Shown here piece after piece: positions 22,601 through 37,600 of a stretch of 64,000 bases of DNA. The notes under the pieces are model-generated. The model worked only from the letters and a program-made list of their open reading frames with translations. It did not search any database and was not told where the DNA came from. Numbering within the stretch: position 1 is the first letter of the stretch; each line of letters starts with the position of its first letter. The stretch is from Nepenthes gracilis (Eukaryota > Streptophyta > Magnoliopsida > Caryophyllales > Nepenthaceae). The position numbers and the translations under genes were made by a program. The stretch lies in assembly GCA_033239525.1 (NCBI GenBank), contig BSYO01000003.1, positions 9,914,001 to 9,978,000 of the forward strand. Direction: 5' to 3'.

Positions 22601-25600
22601 ATCCCCTCATCCATGTTCAACCTTTACTGATAGCATCATAGTCTGCCAACTGAATTAGCTGTCCTGAACATCCCCAAAATGCAGAACTTCATTAAGTGTA
22701 ACTCTACCACTATACTTTGTCAAACTCTTCACTTAACCACGCCAAATATTCTGCATGACAATAACAAAAGGATGACTTGTTAGTTTATTGTTCTGCAAGA
22801 ACATAACTCTGTTGTGCGTCCAACAATTGTGTGTTAATCATGTTGGAAACCAAATGACCATGCAGATGTTTTAACTTTTGATCTTCCGATTAAAGATCTG
22901 ATAGAAGCAAAGTGGTTATGGGTTTCAGTTAATTAATTCAAAACTTTTACAGGAAAAGGGCACGACTCAAGGCAGCAAATTCTACTATCAAGAAGGGAGG
23001 TTGCCTTAGAGAGCTAATTTTATGTTTCTTTTCTTTTTTCTTGCTAGCCATAGAGCTAATGATGTTAGTCTCTAAAATTATATATGATATCGATGCGGGA
23101 AAGATGAGCTTAACGTAGACTGGATATATGTGGTGTTAAAGGTTTTGATGGCAATAACTCAAGTATGAAATCAAGGATTTTGGGATGTTAAAATTTGATA
23201 AAAGGTAAACAAAGGCGGAAAATATACATAGAATAGCTCAAGGATTTCTGGGCATCACACCTAGGATCCAAAGGCATCACATCGATGGGGTTGAATTGCA
23301 TCACACAACTTCATTGAAAGGACTATTGCTGTCAAAAAACTCTAAAATAGATCTTTGTTCATAATTGAGAGATTTACAACTAGGTTAATAACTTGTAAAA
23401 TGGGCGGTCTAGTGAGGTTCTTACATCACGGGGTTAAGGGATGTATGCAGCTTTTTCTTGTAAATTGTTCATAATTTTTTTCTACAATTTGAACATGTGA
23501 TTTCTACAAGGCTCATTCTCAAGCTAATAACTTGCACAGAAAGGAAAATAGTTTAGGAAACTTGAACATGCAAAAAATCTATGCTATAAGGAAGCTTCCC
23601 TATAAAAGGCAGCCTAGTGTGCGAGATCCCATGATAAAGGGCGTTTTGGTGCATAAGGTACTCACATGGTGGGAGCTTAATTACTTATAAATCTAAAGTC
23701 TAAAAGATAATATTGCACCAAAATTTTCCTAAAAATGCCAACAGAAATTACTGAAATTCTAAGATAAAAATTGTCCTAGGACTGGCAGAAGTTCCAGTTC
23801 TGACCTTGTGGAGATTGTAGTCATATGCTAATACAAAACTTTCAATTGTGTTATTCATTTATCCCTGTGCCTATGCACGTTTATTTGAGGATTCAGTGAA
23901 ATAACTTTGGTGAATTCATTAAATAATTTAGTTTTTTATGTTAGTTTTACCCTATTGTTACAGAAATGGCAATTTTGTGGTGTTCATGTTATTATTGTCC
24001 TTGTTTCTGCAGTTTGAATCCCAAATCCTTAATGTTTTTGAATTCTGACATGGCCTGTTCACTTTCTACAACAGGTTTAGCTCTGTAACTGAGCGCTTTT
24101 TCATGGAGCTCAATACACGTCGTGTTGACACTACTGCAGCTCGAAGTGAAACATTGACCATTATCAATGGGATGCGAAATTTGAAGCTTGGGGTATGTGT
24201 AATGTGATCTATCCTGGAGCTTTTAAATCCAAATGACTGTTGTGTAATTAAATATTTGTTTGACAGGTTAAGACTGAGGGTGGATTGAATGCATCAGCCT
24301 CATTTGTGGCAAAGGCCAACCCCCTTATTCGTGCTCCGCACAAACGCAAAAGTGAACTCCACCATGCACTTTGCAATATGCTCTCAAACATCTTAGCACC
24401 ACTAGCAGATGGTGGGAATAATCAATGGCCTCCATCAGGTGTTGAACCAGCATTGATTATGTGGTATGAAGCAGTTGAACGGATAAGAGTGCAGCTTGTG
24501 CACTGGATGGAGAAACAGAGCAAACATATAGCTGTAAGTAGTGGTGATTGATCGTTTTGTTCGATCTGGATAATGATGGCTCATGTGTTCTGTTTTCAAT
24601 TAGAAGTGATAGCATCTTAAGCTTGCAACTTATATCTTACTATATTTTCCTGTGGTCATTTGGTTTGACATAATAAAAAAATCCGTATCCTTGTTTGTGG
24701 TTATGATGATCGAATTGTATTTGGGAGATGTGTTTATCCAGTTATAAATTTGGTTACTAGACCTTGAATAGCATTAAGCTGCTTAGACTTCAAATACATC
24801 TGACTGTATGCAAGTTCTGTAGTTTTTCCCTTGGTCTAGTACGTTTTAGCAAAATAGAAGTCTGCAATTTCTTTGTATTTATTCAAATGTATGTTATATT
24901 GCGGAGAATTTGTCCCATTACTATCCTCAAGCAACACAGTCGCAGGAAGTTACTGTTCAAGTGTTATGATGCTGAGTGTCAAACGAGGGAACTGGTCAAA
25001 TATAGGATCTGGCTGTTTTATTCACACTTAATAGATTTTTCACTGGTTTGAATAGTCAAGTCATGTGGGATAGTGATACCTATGTACAAATATATGGGTG
25101 GCTAACATGGGTAGGGAAAAGATAAGAATCAAAGTGAATGTGATATATTTCTATTGGTAGTCATTTATTTTGTGCATTGTTTTGTCACCATCACCATCAT
25201 CGTCTTTTAGGGGCATCATGCTTTCACAACAGGACGATCTTGAAATTGGAATTCTCCCCTGTTCTGCCACTTCATTGTTCTTATTTCAACCCATGGTTGT
25301 GGTGTATATATTGTGCCATTTATTTATCCATAGGACTTGATATTTCTGGCGACCCATGTAACTTTTCCAATTAACACTCTTTTTGATGTTCTTTGCAATA
25401 ATGTTGATTGCTTTCCTGTGCTTTTTCTCCGTTTTCTGCTTTATTTGTGGGGGTTAAATCTGCATTTTAAAGCAATTCCTGTTGTATCATCTATCAGGTT
25501 GGGTACCCTCTCGTGACTGTTCTCCTTTGTCTTGGTGAGCCCCAAGCCTTTCATATTAATTTTAGTCCTCACATGGAGCAGCTTTACAAGCTTCTCAGGG

Positions 25601-28600
25601 TAAGTTCAGTGTCTGTATTGTATTTAAGGGAACAATTTGGATACTGCAGGTTCTATTGTTTCACTTTCATCCATTTTTCAGTGTTATAGTTCATATTAAC
25701 TTATTGATCCTGTGGAGTTCTTCTCTTGTTTTTCACTTTGCAACTTTGAAAATATCTGGCTTCATTTTTGTAGGACAAGAACCATCGTTTCATGGCTTTA
25801 GATTGTCTTCATCGTCTTGTGAGGTTTTACTTAAGTGTTTATGCTCCTAGCCATCATTCATATCGTGTTTGGGATTATCGGGATAGTGTGACCTCACAAC
25901 TGCTGACAATATTGAGGAAAGGGATGCTTACTCAAGATGGCCAACATGACAAACTTGTTGATTTCTGTGTGACTATAGCAGAAAGTAACCTAGATTTTGC
26001 CATGAATCATATGATTTTGGGGCTGTTGAGGCAAGATAGTTCCAGTGAAGCTAAAGTTATTGGTCTCCGAGCTTTGCATAAAATTGTCATGTCTCCTTCA
26101 AGTCAGTATGTTGGTTTGGAGATTTTCCAAGGTGATTGACAGAAAAAATCTGTTCCCTTTATACCTACTCCCCCTCCCTGAAAGAAAGGTAAAGGAAAAC
26201 TTAGTAACTGTTTGACACTGATTGCATTGGCAGGTCATGACATTGGCCATTACATTCCAAAAGTGAAGGCTGCAATTGAGTCAATTTTAAGGTCCTGCCA
26301 TAAAACCTATGCTCAGGCTCTTCTTACTTCTTCAAGGACTACAGTGGGTAATTTTTCTTTACACATCGTTGATAGATGTGCTTCAACATGATATTTTGAA
26401 CCTATTTTCTTATTATTTGTTTGCAACATGTTGAAGTTTAGTAAAAACTTGATCTTTATCTGTTTTTTTTTTTCCCTGGGCCATGCTAGTTTTTACATAT
26501 TGGCTTTGGCATAATTTAAAAAAATAAAAGGCTTCAGCTCCTTTCTCCATTATGATTCCCATCTCAAAACTACTGATCCTCAACATAATCTCTTTCCTTT
26601 GTAAACAATGCTTTCTTTTCTATCTGAAAGAAGGATTTGGAGGAAGGGTTCCTGCTCCAAAGGGAGTTCTTGACGAGTTAGAAAAAAAGTAGTTAACGTT
26701 TGGTGGGGTGGTGATGAAGACATAGAATATAATAACTACACAGCATGATAATTATAAACTTGCATAAATAAAAATGGCACACATTCTTGTTGGTGAAAAA
26801 AAAAAACCTAGAAATTAACCGGTTCGAAAGAAAAATCATATGGGTTTCTCAAGTCAATAAAAGAAAATTCCACTAAGAAAGTCAATTGATAACTTAGATT
26901 GTACAAACTCACTAACTTCCTTGATGTGTGACTCCTATTAAAGAACTCTTTGGATTTGCTTACCTAACAATGAATCTGACGCTTTCCATACTTTTTGGAT
27001 CTTTCTTCATTGAATGGTGAACTTCAAATACCCTTGGAACTACAATGTTCCCACAGCGGACAAAACTCTAGAAGCTTATAAGCTAAGATTGTTTTTAAAG
27101 GTTTTCTGGGTTCGAGAATTTCAAAGCTTTAAGAATAGGCCATCATCAAATATGGAAATTTCTTAGAGGGTTGGTGACTTCTTCTGAAATGTAGTGCTCT
27201 CATTGAGCCTGTAAGATCCGAGCCACACTCGGAGAAGTTACATGATGGTTAACAAATAAATGGCTTGGTCGAAACGGCTTCGGAGAAGTGGATAGTTGAA
27301 AAACTGTTTCTCTCAAGTTCCAGTCATGCATTGGTTAATTGAAGTAGTTGCAAAGACTATGCATGTTGGAAATAACAGTATTTTGCCCAAGGTTTTGAGC
27401 AAAGTATTTTGATCCCTTTTCCATTGTGCAAGTTTCAAGTGAAAACCTTTGGTCTCTTTTTGCCCTGTTCGAATTTGGAGTGAACCTTGAGTAAAATTCT
27501 CTACCTGTGTCTTGATGCTTGAGATGACTCTGAGTGAAACTGTTAGGCTGATTTATGATACTCGAGCCAACTTTGACTAACATCTGGACGCATAAGTTCA
27601 AACTCAAAATATAATGCATTTCCATGGAATTCGCCAATCACTGACAAACTTGCTTAATAGATATGTTGAAGGACAGGTATTTTTCTTAGGCCAGCGCCGC
27701 CCATTTATTTGGGCTGCTTTCTTGTAAACGAGCCGTGCTAGGCACTGCCCAAGGCTTTAAAGTCCCATCCCAACATGGCATGTGGCCTGTGATGTGCTGG
27801 CCGGGTGTGCCTATGGCCCGTTTGAGAAATGTTCAGCCATAAGGCTATAGAAGAACTAAATTCTCGTGGCTGAGGTATTCATTCTTATGCCTGAGGCACG
27901 ATCCCATTGTGCCACGGGCTGGCACGGCCTGTGGTCCGCCTACTACACATCCTGGTACTGTCTGAAATGTTTGGCTTTGTTATGCACGGCCTGACACTGT
28001 TTACCATGGGCCATGCCATGCCATGCCATGCCATGCCATGCCATGCCGTGCCACAGGTGGCCTAAAATCTTGATTTTTTTTTTCGGTAGTTCTGGCTGGA
28101 TGGTTGTGAATTTGTCTAGAGTATATATTAGACCCTGCTCCATATTGTTCACCCTTGATGTGATATCGTTGGAAAGAATGGGTACCTCAGCCATGAGAAT
28201 TTAGATCTTCTGTAGATAACAAATGGTTCATTGTTTTGTGTACCATCAAACCTGTTTCATTTAGTTCCTTCCCTTGGCCTCACAGGATGTCAACTGTGAA
28301 AAAACTGGCAGTCACTTGTTAACTCCCTGCAGTTTCATAATCTTGCAAAGAAGTTTCCAATCTGCATTCTGTAACTTAACATTTTAGTCATTATATACTT
28401 TCTTAGTTCTTTTGTTAAATTGGAGGCTTGCAAGACCTTGGTTGCTCAATTGGGGAGCCAGCCCTTTCCCAGTGCTGCCAAAATTGTTAAAAGAGCTTCA
28501 ATTCCTAATGAAATCGATGTAGCCCAGGCTTGCACCCCATTCCCGTCCTAGCTAAATTTTGGTTTCTTTCCTCTAGATGAGGATCCCACGTTGAAGCCCT

Positions 28601-31600
28601 TGGGATCCCTCTTTTTGGGGACTAACATATCATCTTCTCAACTGAATTGCAAACAACTGCTGCACTCTTTTGGAAATTTGATGTTATAAAACTATACCGA
28701 GATAGAAATAGAAATTTAGATTTTTTTTGCTTTTGGGATCCCTTCTTTTGGAACTTGCATATCATCTTTTCAATTAAATCACAAACAACTGCTGCAGTCT
28801 TTTTTTATTTTTTATTTTTATTTGGCACATAAGCAGTTGCATCTTGAATTTAATGATTCTGGTAACAATGCAGCAGATGGTTGCTCAGCTTTTTAATGTA
28901 CCCTTTCCTCTCTTTTTCACCTGTTTTTTCAGACAGATCCTTGTTGCATATTCTGCTTCCCTTACTACATTTTTCTTTTATGAATGTAGAATTCTAGGTG
29001 CCAATATTTGTTGGCATTATATATTTTCCTATGCCTTTCTGAACTTTTCGTTTGCTATTTGGCATTGTATTGCTGCGATTTCTGTTCTTAATCTTTTTTT
29101 TTTTTTGTAGGCCTTGATAGTGGGTTTCCTCTTGTGTCAGTGAGTTATGTGTTAGAACTTTTATTACTTTTCTTCCTCAAATGTATGCTGTTTATTAGAG
29201 GCTTCCTTTCCCTTGTAATTTCATTCGAATCAAATATGTTTGTCTCCCTTTGATATTCGTCTTTTGAATCTTTTCATGTTTGAATAAATTAGTAACACTT
29301 CTGTTTTTTATACCGGATAAATCCGGACAATTTATATAAACTGCTTGGCATTTCTATGTATAGGATGCGTAAGACAACCTTGAAGAAGCCATTTGCCCCT
29401 TGTGCTATAAGCCCCATCATAGTTATTTGGGAAAAAATAGTGTTAATGGGAGGTCAATGCACAAGTCTCCCATAATGTGAGATTTGGGGAAGGTGAGATA
29501 TATACAGCAATGCGCTTGCATTGCAGAGAGATTGTTTTGTTGTTTGATTTGTGACCTTCATGTCACGATAGACAATCTTATCTATACGTTAAGGCTTGGT
29601 CTTAGCAAAATTAATTTGTATTAAAATTATTTATTAGTGTGTGGTTTTTACTCTTTTATGAGAAAGCCTGCTATAATTTTTACTCTATTGTTTCCTGTTA
29701 TTGCAAAAAAATGCCACAACTATCACTATCTCTACCCATGATCTTTGTTTTCCTTTAAATTGTCCTCTTCATGCCTGATACTTGCCAAGGTTCCCATGTT
29801 GCTGGTTTACTAGTTACTACTATGATTTGTTGTTCATGTATCCAGATGCCGTCACCAAGGAGAAATCTCAAGGGTATCTCTTCCGGTCAGTGCTGAAATG
29901 CATTCCAGACCTAATTGAAGAAGTTGGCCGCAGTGATAAAATCACTGAAATTATTCCTCAGCATGGTATTAGTATTGATCCTGGTGTCCGTGAGGAAGCA
30001 GTGCAGGTTCTTAATCGGATTGTTAAGTCTGTTCCTCATCGTCGGCTTTCTGTCATGAGAGGGATGGCGAACTTCATTTTGCGCCTTCCTGATGATTTCC
30101 CGCTTCTTATTCAGACATCATTGGGGCGTTTATTGGAACTCATGCGGTTCTGGAGAGTTCGTTTACAGGAGGAAAGACCAGAATATGAGGCTCGAGCTGC
30201 AAAGCATGATGCACACGGATATAAGACTTTCCAGAAAACTTCTGTTCATCATTTTGGAGAAGCAGTTGAATTTCATGCTTCAGAAATTGATGCTGTTGGT
30301 CTAATCTTCCTTTGTTCTGTGGATAGTCAGATTAGGCATTCTGCACTGGAGTTGTTGCGCTGTGTCCGGGCCTTGAGGAATGACATAAGAGACCTTTCAC
30401 TACATGAGAGAGGAGATCATAATTTGATATTTGAAGCTGATCCTATTCTCATAATTGATGTGTTGGAAGAAAATGGGGTGAGTTACGTTTCCATCTTTGT
30501 GCTGCGAACTTTATTTTTATCATCCCTCTGATGAATTTTTGCAAAGTTCTAAGGGTTGTTAAACCTTGAGTTTGCAGGATGACATTGTCCAGAGCTGTTA
30601 CTGGGATTCTGGGCGCTCAGTTGACTCAAGAAGGGAATGTGATCTAGTTCCTTCTGATGTTACGATTCATTCTATTCTATTTGAGAGTCCTGACAAGAAC
30701 AGATGGGCTCGTTGTCTTAGTGAACTTGTAAAATATGCTGCAGAGCTTTGTCCTAGATCTGTTCAGGAAGCAAAGTAAGTAACTTTGGTACTTGATCTTG
30801 CTCAAAGTTGTTAGAATTGCTTTTTTTATTTGTTGAATTAAGAAGGATGTCTTCTAATTGGTGATGTGTCCAAATAAAATGTTCAAATATCTGATTTTTT
30901 GATTTTATGATTTGCTTTCTTATTTAGTTTTAGAACACCAGTGTTGTGCATATTTTATAGCATCCTACTATATTGAATAGGCCTTTCCTAGCTTCTTAAC
31001 AGGTTCCTAGGTTGACCCTAAGTACTGTGATTTGTAACTTATGTTTTATATTTGAATAAATTTACTGGCAGATCTGAAGTTATTCGACGCCTTGATTATA
31101 TTACAGCAGTCGAGTTAGGCGACAAGGCTAATCAGTCACAAGATGCAGACAGCAAACTGGATCAATGGCTCATGTATGTGATCTTTGCTTGCTCTTGTCC
31201 CCCTGACAGTAGGGGAACTGACAGTCTTGGACCAGCTAAGGATCTTTTCCGACTTATTTTTCCGTCGCTAAAATCTGGGTCAGAAGCTCAAGTTGTAAGT
31301 GCATGCACATATAAGAATCTTTTTTTTGTTTCTTGTGGTTAAAGATGAGTTGACTAGACAATGCCAGCTTAATTAACAGATTGGATACACCATGGAGGGA
31401 AAGGAAGAAATTTGGCAGGAGAAGGGGAAATTGTGTTCTTTTATAGAAAACAGCTTGAAATTATTGTGTTTGTTTTTTTATATGCTTCTTGATTAGTTTT
31501 TTTGTTTAATTATTATGTTCCAATTAATGACTCGACCTACTTACTGCCAATTTGTTATCTATCTGACCGAATGAGCTTCTGTTATCTGATAAATCATCGG

Positions 31601-34600
31601 TTCAACCACTGCTGCTTATTTTGTTGTTGTTATTGAACAGGTCGTTGTTCTGGCGTGTATTCTTTTCACACTTCTCTCTTTCTTAGACAAGTTTTAGAGC
31701 ATTTTTTCTCCATGTTTTTGTCACTATCATGATGATCCTCCCCCAGACACATTACAGTCTGCCTGTGATCTCTTTTTCCCCTCTTTACTGAACTCTGCTT
31801 GTTTTGTCTTTAGTATTTTTTTCCACCACTTTGCAAAGTTTTTCTGTTTTCCATTGCTAGATTATTTTGAAGTATTCAGAATCTCTTAGCTTCTAAAATT
31901 TTACTTTGATCAATGGTCAAGGTTCCCTAAAGTAGTTCTTTTTAGGCAGGTCTCTGTTACTTCTCCCCTTCTCGTGTTTAAATTGTTCCTCTTTAGGTGT
32001 AACTCCCATACTTCAATTTTGATTTATTAATTTTTAATATTGGTGTTGGTGGTTAACTGATGTAAAATGCTTGATTTATCATACTGTCTTCAGTTGATTT
32101 CTCGCTGAACAGAATATTCTACATGTATAAGTTTTTCAAGTTGTTTCTTGTTTTGTCGTATATGGAAACAAGCCTGTCTTTTTGTCGTTGTTTCAGCATG
32201 CAGCCACAATGGCTCTTGGTCACTCACATCTTGAAGTATGTGAAATCATGTTTGATGAGCTTGCATCATTCATTGATGAGATTTCTCATGAGACGGAAGG
32301 AAAGCCAAAGTGGAAGGTATAATTGCTGTTATCTGAAACCCCAGATGGTGCTATTTTAGCATGATTCGCTTTTTAGTTTATGACTTCCAAGTAGCAATTA
32401 TCTACTTCCTCTTTTGATGGCATTTGAATCTATGGCTCTGGGAAGGGTGCAAATGTGCAAAATACTGGATTTCGGAATGTTTTTACCCCTCGTGCATTCA
32501 TGTACTTTGGTGGAAGCAATATCTCAATCTTATGGTTCAAGTCTTTTTTTAATGTTGAAAATAGGGATTGGGAATGAAAAGCCAATGACGCCTACGTACC
32601 ATGTTTGGGATAAACCCAATATTTTTGTTAGAATTGCAATCCGGATTATAGAATCCTGATATGAATTATAGAATCATGATCTGACTTATAGAATCTTATT
32701 ATCTTAAATTGCAAAATGACTTATAAAGCTCATTGTTGCTTTATTTTTCCTTTCAAACCAAACTACTAATTCTTATGCCATTCTGGCAAGAAAATAAGTT
32801 TTCATTTTTGCTTTATTATGGTTTCAGTTCGATTTTGTTTTTCTTGTCCTGGTTCTCTCAACATCTCTATCTTTCTCTCTTGTTTTGTATTCCTTATGTT
32901 CTTGTTATACTCCTCATATATATATATATATAATATAATATAATATTATCATTGTAGGATGTAATAAAATTGTAGGAGGCAAATAATGTATGTTTCGTCT
33001 AAGTGATTGACTTTTTTGGTTATTAAATGTATATTCACATGTTTTTATGGTAAAATTATTATTCTTCTAAAGTTTGTATCATCTTGATCCTCGAACTGAT
33101 CCTTTAATCCAGTCCTCCCAATTCCCCATTGATCCAAGGCAGAACCCAGATTTGAATAACCCTCAGACCAAATGAGAGTGGAGATGACTGGCAGTACTTA
33201 ATTGTTCAAATCGTGGGAGTTAGCTTAGTTTGAGGTGTTCTCCCTTCCCCACTGAAGGTGGAGTTATGCAAGATGTCACACTTTTTAGTCCTCTTCCCCT
33301 CGTAAATTTATGGTTAAGAAACAACTGGAATATTCACTCTCATTGTGTGATGCTCATCATTATGCCTGTTGCTTGTGAATTGTGAAAATTGTGAATAACA
33401 AAATAAATCATTGCTATGCAGAGTCAAAAATCTCGCCGTGAAGAACTTCGTGTCCATATTGCAAATATTTATCGTACTGTGGCAGAGAAAATTTGGCCTG
33501 GCACGCTTCGGTCAGAAGCTTGCTTTCCGTCTCCACTATTTGAAGTTCATTGAGGATACAATGAGACAAATCCTGACGGCATCACCTGAGAGCTTTCAAG
33601 ACATGCAACCTCTCCGCTATGCACTGGCTTCTGTCTTAAGATATCTCGCCCCAGAATTTGTTGATGCAAAATCAGAAAAATTTGATATTAGAATAAGAAA
33701 ACGATTGTTTGATCTTATGTTGTCATGGAGTGACGACATGAGTGGTGGATGGGGTCAAGATGGTGTCAGTGACTACCGCCGTGAGGTGGAAAAGTACAAG
33801 TCTTCACAGCATGGTCGCTGGAAGGATTCTGTTGACAGACTCTCTTTTGACAAGGAACTAAATGAACAAGTAGAGGCAATCCAGTGGGCCTCTATGAATG
33901 CTATGGCCTCTCTCTTGTATGGGCCTTGCTTTGATGATAATGCCAGAAAAATGGGTGGCAAGGTAATATCATGGATTAACAGTTTGTTCATTGAGCCTGC
34001 GCCTAGGGCTCCATTTGGTTATTCGCCTGTAGATCCAAGAACTCCATCTTACTCTAAATACACTGGCGAGGGTGGACGTGGAGCTGGCGGGCGTGACCGA
34101 CTTAAGGGTGGCCATCTTCGCCTTTCATTAGCAAAATTGGCACTGAAGAACCTTCTCCTCACAAATTTGGATCTCCTGCCTACTTGCATTGATCAGGTTT
34201 TGCAGATATTTAGTTCAGCATTACCTTCTCAGGACTAGCCTGATGTATTCATATGACATGTATTGGGACTAAGCTAATGGTTGGTTGGGATGATGGAATT
34301 TGATGATTAAACTGGTTAACTATTTAAAATTCCTTTATTACCATTATTTCAAGTAAACCTAGCTTGAGAGAAAATGTGTTTATTACTTGAGAAATAATAT
34401 TCCTGTATCTAGTTGTACCCCCATTTATATCGAAATTATTAAAAGTAGATGTGGGTACTACCCTGTTTTTATTTTTATATTCTTCCTTCTTCCTCTCTCT
34501 ATACCAACAATGTCAATTTCTGTGCAAATAAGTGTACAAATAGGTATATAAATAGTACCGCTCTTGTTACTTATCTAGATAGTTGGATTGGGATCAATTT

Positions 34601-37600
34601 CATAGTTATTCTTGGTCATGTTTTAATTTTTTGCTTTCATAATCTCTCATTTGTAAAATATAACCTAAAATTTCTGGAAACCTTTTCGTGGTGACATCTA
34701 GCTCTCGACAATTATGTTAAATATTACGTGATGAACGTATTCACGTTTGTGAACTAGGTTTTACAAAATTGTGTATATAAAATAGTATGACTGTCTTATA
34801 TTTAAGCATTTACAAGGTAAATGTGCTCTTCTTTTCTGTAAAATGTTTCTGTAAAAAATGTGTAAGTTGTCTAAAGTTGCTCAAATCTCCCATTTTAGTT
34901 CTTTCAAATAGGATGTTCATTAGGCAACGGCATTCTCTCCCTCTTTTGGCTAGAAGACATAGGTTGAGTTGAGCGTGGCTCAACCAAAGTAAACCAAACC
35001 AAACTAAGCCTTTACCACTATTTCAGGTTGGTTATATAGATTCTTCGCTTCCATTCAGCTTTGTTGTAGGCCATCTCCTCTACAATGTCCAAATATGCAT
35101 GATCATGCCTTCCCTACTATCGTTGTAATCAAAATACAAAAGGTAGTATGTCCCTCAATGATTCTGAAAGTTGTTTCCTTTATTATAATAGTAAAACCAT
35201 CATTCTTCATTTTTCCTTCTGTATAGCATGTGCTGAAAATCTAGTATCTGGAATGGCAAAGGACTGACCGGCTTGATACCTTTCTGTGCAGTGCTACTAT
35301 TCTGACCCAGCCATAGCAGATGGCTACTTTACTGTACTTGCTGAAGTCTACATGCGGCAGGAGGTACCCAAGTGTGAGATTCAAAGACTGTTGAGCCTAA
35401 TCTTATACAAAGTAGTGGATCCATCTAGACAAATTCGTGACGATGCCCTTCAAATGCTCGAGACACTTTCTGCCCGTGAGTGGGCAGGAGATGGATTCGA
35501 TGGATCGGGGAGCTATAGAGCTGCTGTTGTTGGCAATCTTCCTGATTCCTACCAACAATTTCAGTACAAGCTATCCTGCAAACTTGCCAAAGATCATCCT
35601 GAGCTGAGCCAGCTTTTATGTGAGGAGATAATGCAGCGGCAACTTGATGCAGTAGACATCATTGCTCAACATCAGGTTTTGACATGCATGGCTCCATGGA
35701 TCGAAAATCTTAATTTCTGGAAACGTAAGGATGGTTGGTCTGATAGATTGCTTAAAAGCCTGTACTATGTCACAATGCGGCATGGAGACCAGTTCCCTGA
35801 TGAAATTGAAAAGCTTTGGAGTACCATTGCTAGCAAGTCTAGGAACATAAGTTCAGTTCTTGATTTTCTGATTACAAAAGGTATTGAAGATTGTGATTCC
35901 AGTGCTTCTGCTGAAATAAGTGGTGCTTTTGCGACGTACTTCTCAGTTGCTAAACGAGTGAGCTTGTACCTGGCACGGATTTGTCCTCAGCGCACAATCG
36001 ATCATTTGGTGTGTCAGTTGTCACAGAGGATGCTGGAGGACAGCATAGAACCCATTAGACCAAAGGGTGATGGGAATGGGAATGTCGTATTGCAATTTTC
36101 CCAAGGACCTCCTGCTGCACCGGTTGCATCCGTTGGTGATAGTCAGCCGCATATGTCACCTTTGCTTGTACGAGGTTCTCTTGATGTTCCACCGAGGAAT
36201 GCCAGCGGGAACCTCAGCTGGCGCACCAATTTGGCTGGACGAAGTGCCTCTGGCCCATTAAGTTCAATGCCTCCTGAGATGAATGTTGCTCCAGTGACCC
36301 CTGCTGGGCGATCAGGTCAACTTCATCCTGCTTTGGTTAACATGTCTGGTCCATTGATAGGTGTCCGAAGTTCAACAGGGAGTGTACGCAGCCGCCACGT
36401 GTCTCGGGACAGCGGAGATTATGTTATTGACACTCCCAACTCTGGTGAAGATGGCTTGCATTCTGGTGCTGGAATGCATGGCGTCAGTGCGAAAGAGCTT
36501 CATTCGGCTTTGCAGGGACACCAGCAGCATTCACTTACTCAAGCTGACATAGCGCTGATTCTACTTGCAGAAATTGCCTATGAGAATGATGAAGATTTTA
36601 GGGAACATTTGCCCTTGCTTTTCCACGTCACATTTGTCTCAATGGACAGTTCAGAGGATATTGTTCTTGACCACTGCCAGCATCTGCTCGTTAATTTACT
36701 ATACTCATTAGCAGGCCGGCACTTGGAGTTGTACGATGTTGAAAACAGCGATGGGGAGAACAAGCAGCAGGTTGTTAGCTTGATCAAGTATGTGCAGTCG
36801 AAGCGTGGGAGCATGATGTGGGAGAATGAGGACCCCACTGTCTTAAGGCCTGAACTCCCTAGTTCAGCACTTCTGTCTGCACTAGTGCAAAGTATGGTAG
36901 ATGCCATATTCTTCCAGGGAGACCTTCGGGAGACCTGGGGAGCTGAAGCATTGAAATGGGCAATGGAGTGTACGTCAAGGCACCTTGCCTGCCGTTCACA
37001 TCAGATATATCGCTCCTTACGTCCTAAGGTCACAAGTGATGCATGTGTCTCGCTTCTCCGCTGCCTCCAACGGTGCTTGGGAAACCCAATACCCGAAGTT
37101 TTGGGATTTGTTATGGAAATTCTGTTGACATTGCAAGTGATGGTTGACAACATGGAACCAGAAAAGGTGATTCTCTATCCCCAGCTCTTCTGGGGGTGTG
37201 TTGCCATGATGCACACAGATTTTGTTCACGTCTACTGCCAGGTACTCGAGCTCTTCTCGCGTGTGATTGACTGCTTGTCATTCAGGGACAGGACAACAGA
37301 AAATGTGCTGCTCTCTAGTATGCCTTGCGACTCTACCATTTCTGACATGGGGGCTTATCAGCGGCTGGAATCCAGTACTGGTGTTGAGCCACCACAATCT
37401 GGTGGGAAAGTTCCACCCTTTGAAGGCGTGCAGCCTCTCGTCCTTAAAGGGCTAATGTCAACTGTTAGCCACAATTCCTCGGTTGAGGTCCTCTCACGCA
37501 TCACACTCCCTTCGTGCGACTCTCTATTCGGGGATGCAGAAACAAGGCTGTTGATGCATATAACCGGCTTACTTCCTTGGCTTTGTTTGCAGCTCACATC

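Noticed and set aside
27943..28204. Open frames with repeated MPCHA / HGMAW peptides
   Set aside because: They are produced by the CCATG pentanucleotide repeat inside the foldback element of intron 11.
29782..29845. Reading frame extending upstream of FURRY-like exon 12 ([15 protein letters not shown]...)
   Set aside because: Exon 12 begins at 29846 after a good acceptor (TGTATCCAG); the upstream part is intron sequence that happens to be open.
36578..36907. - strand open frame of 109 codons within the last exon of the FURRY-like gene
   Set aside because: It is a shadow of a long conserved coding exon; no motif or promoter was found.
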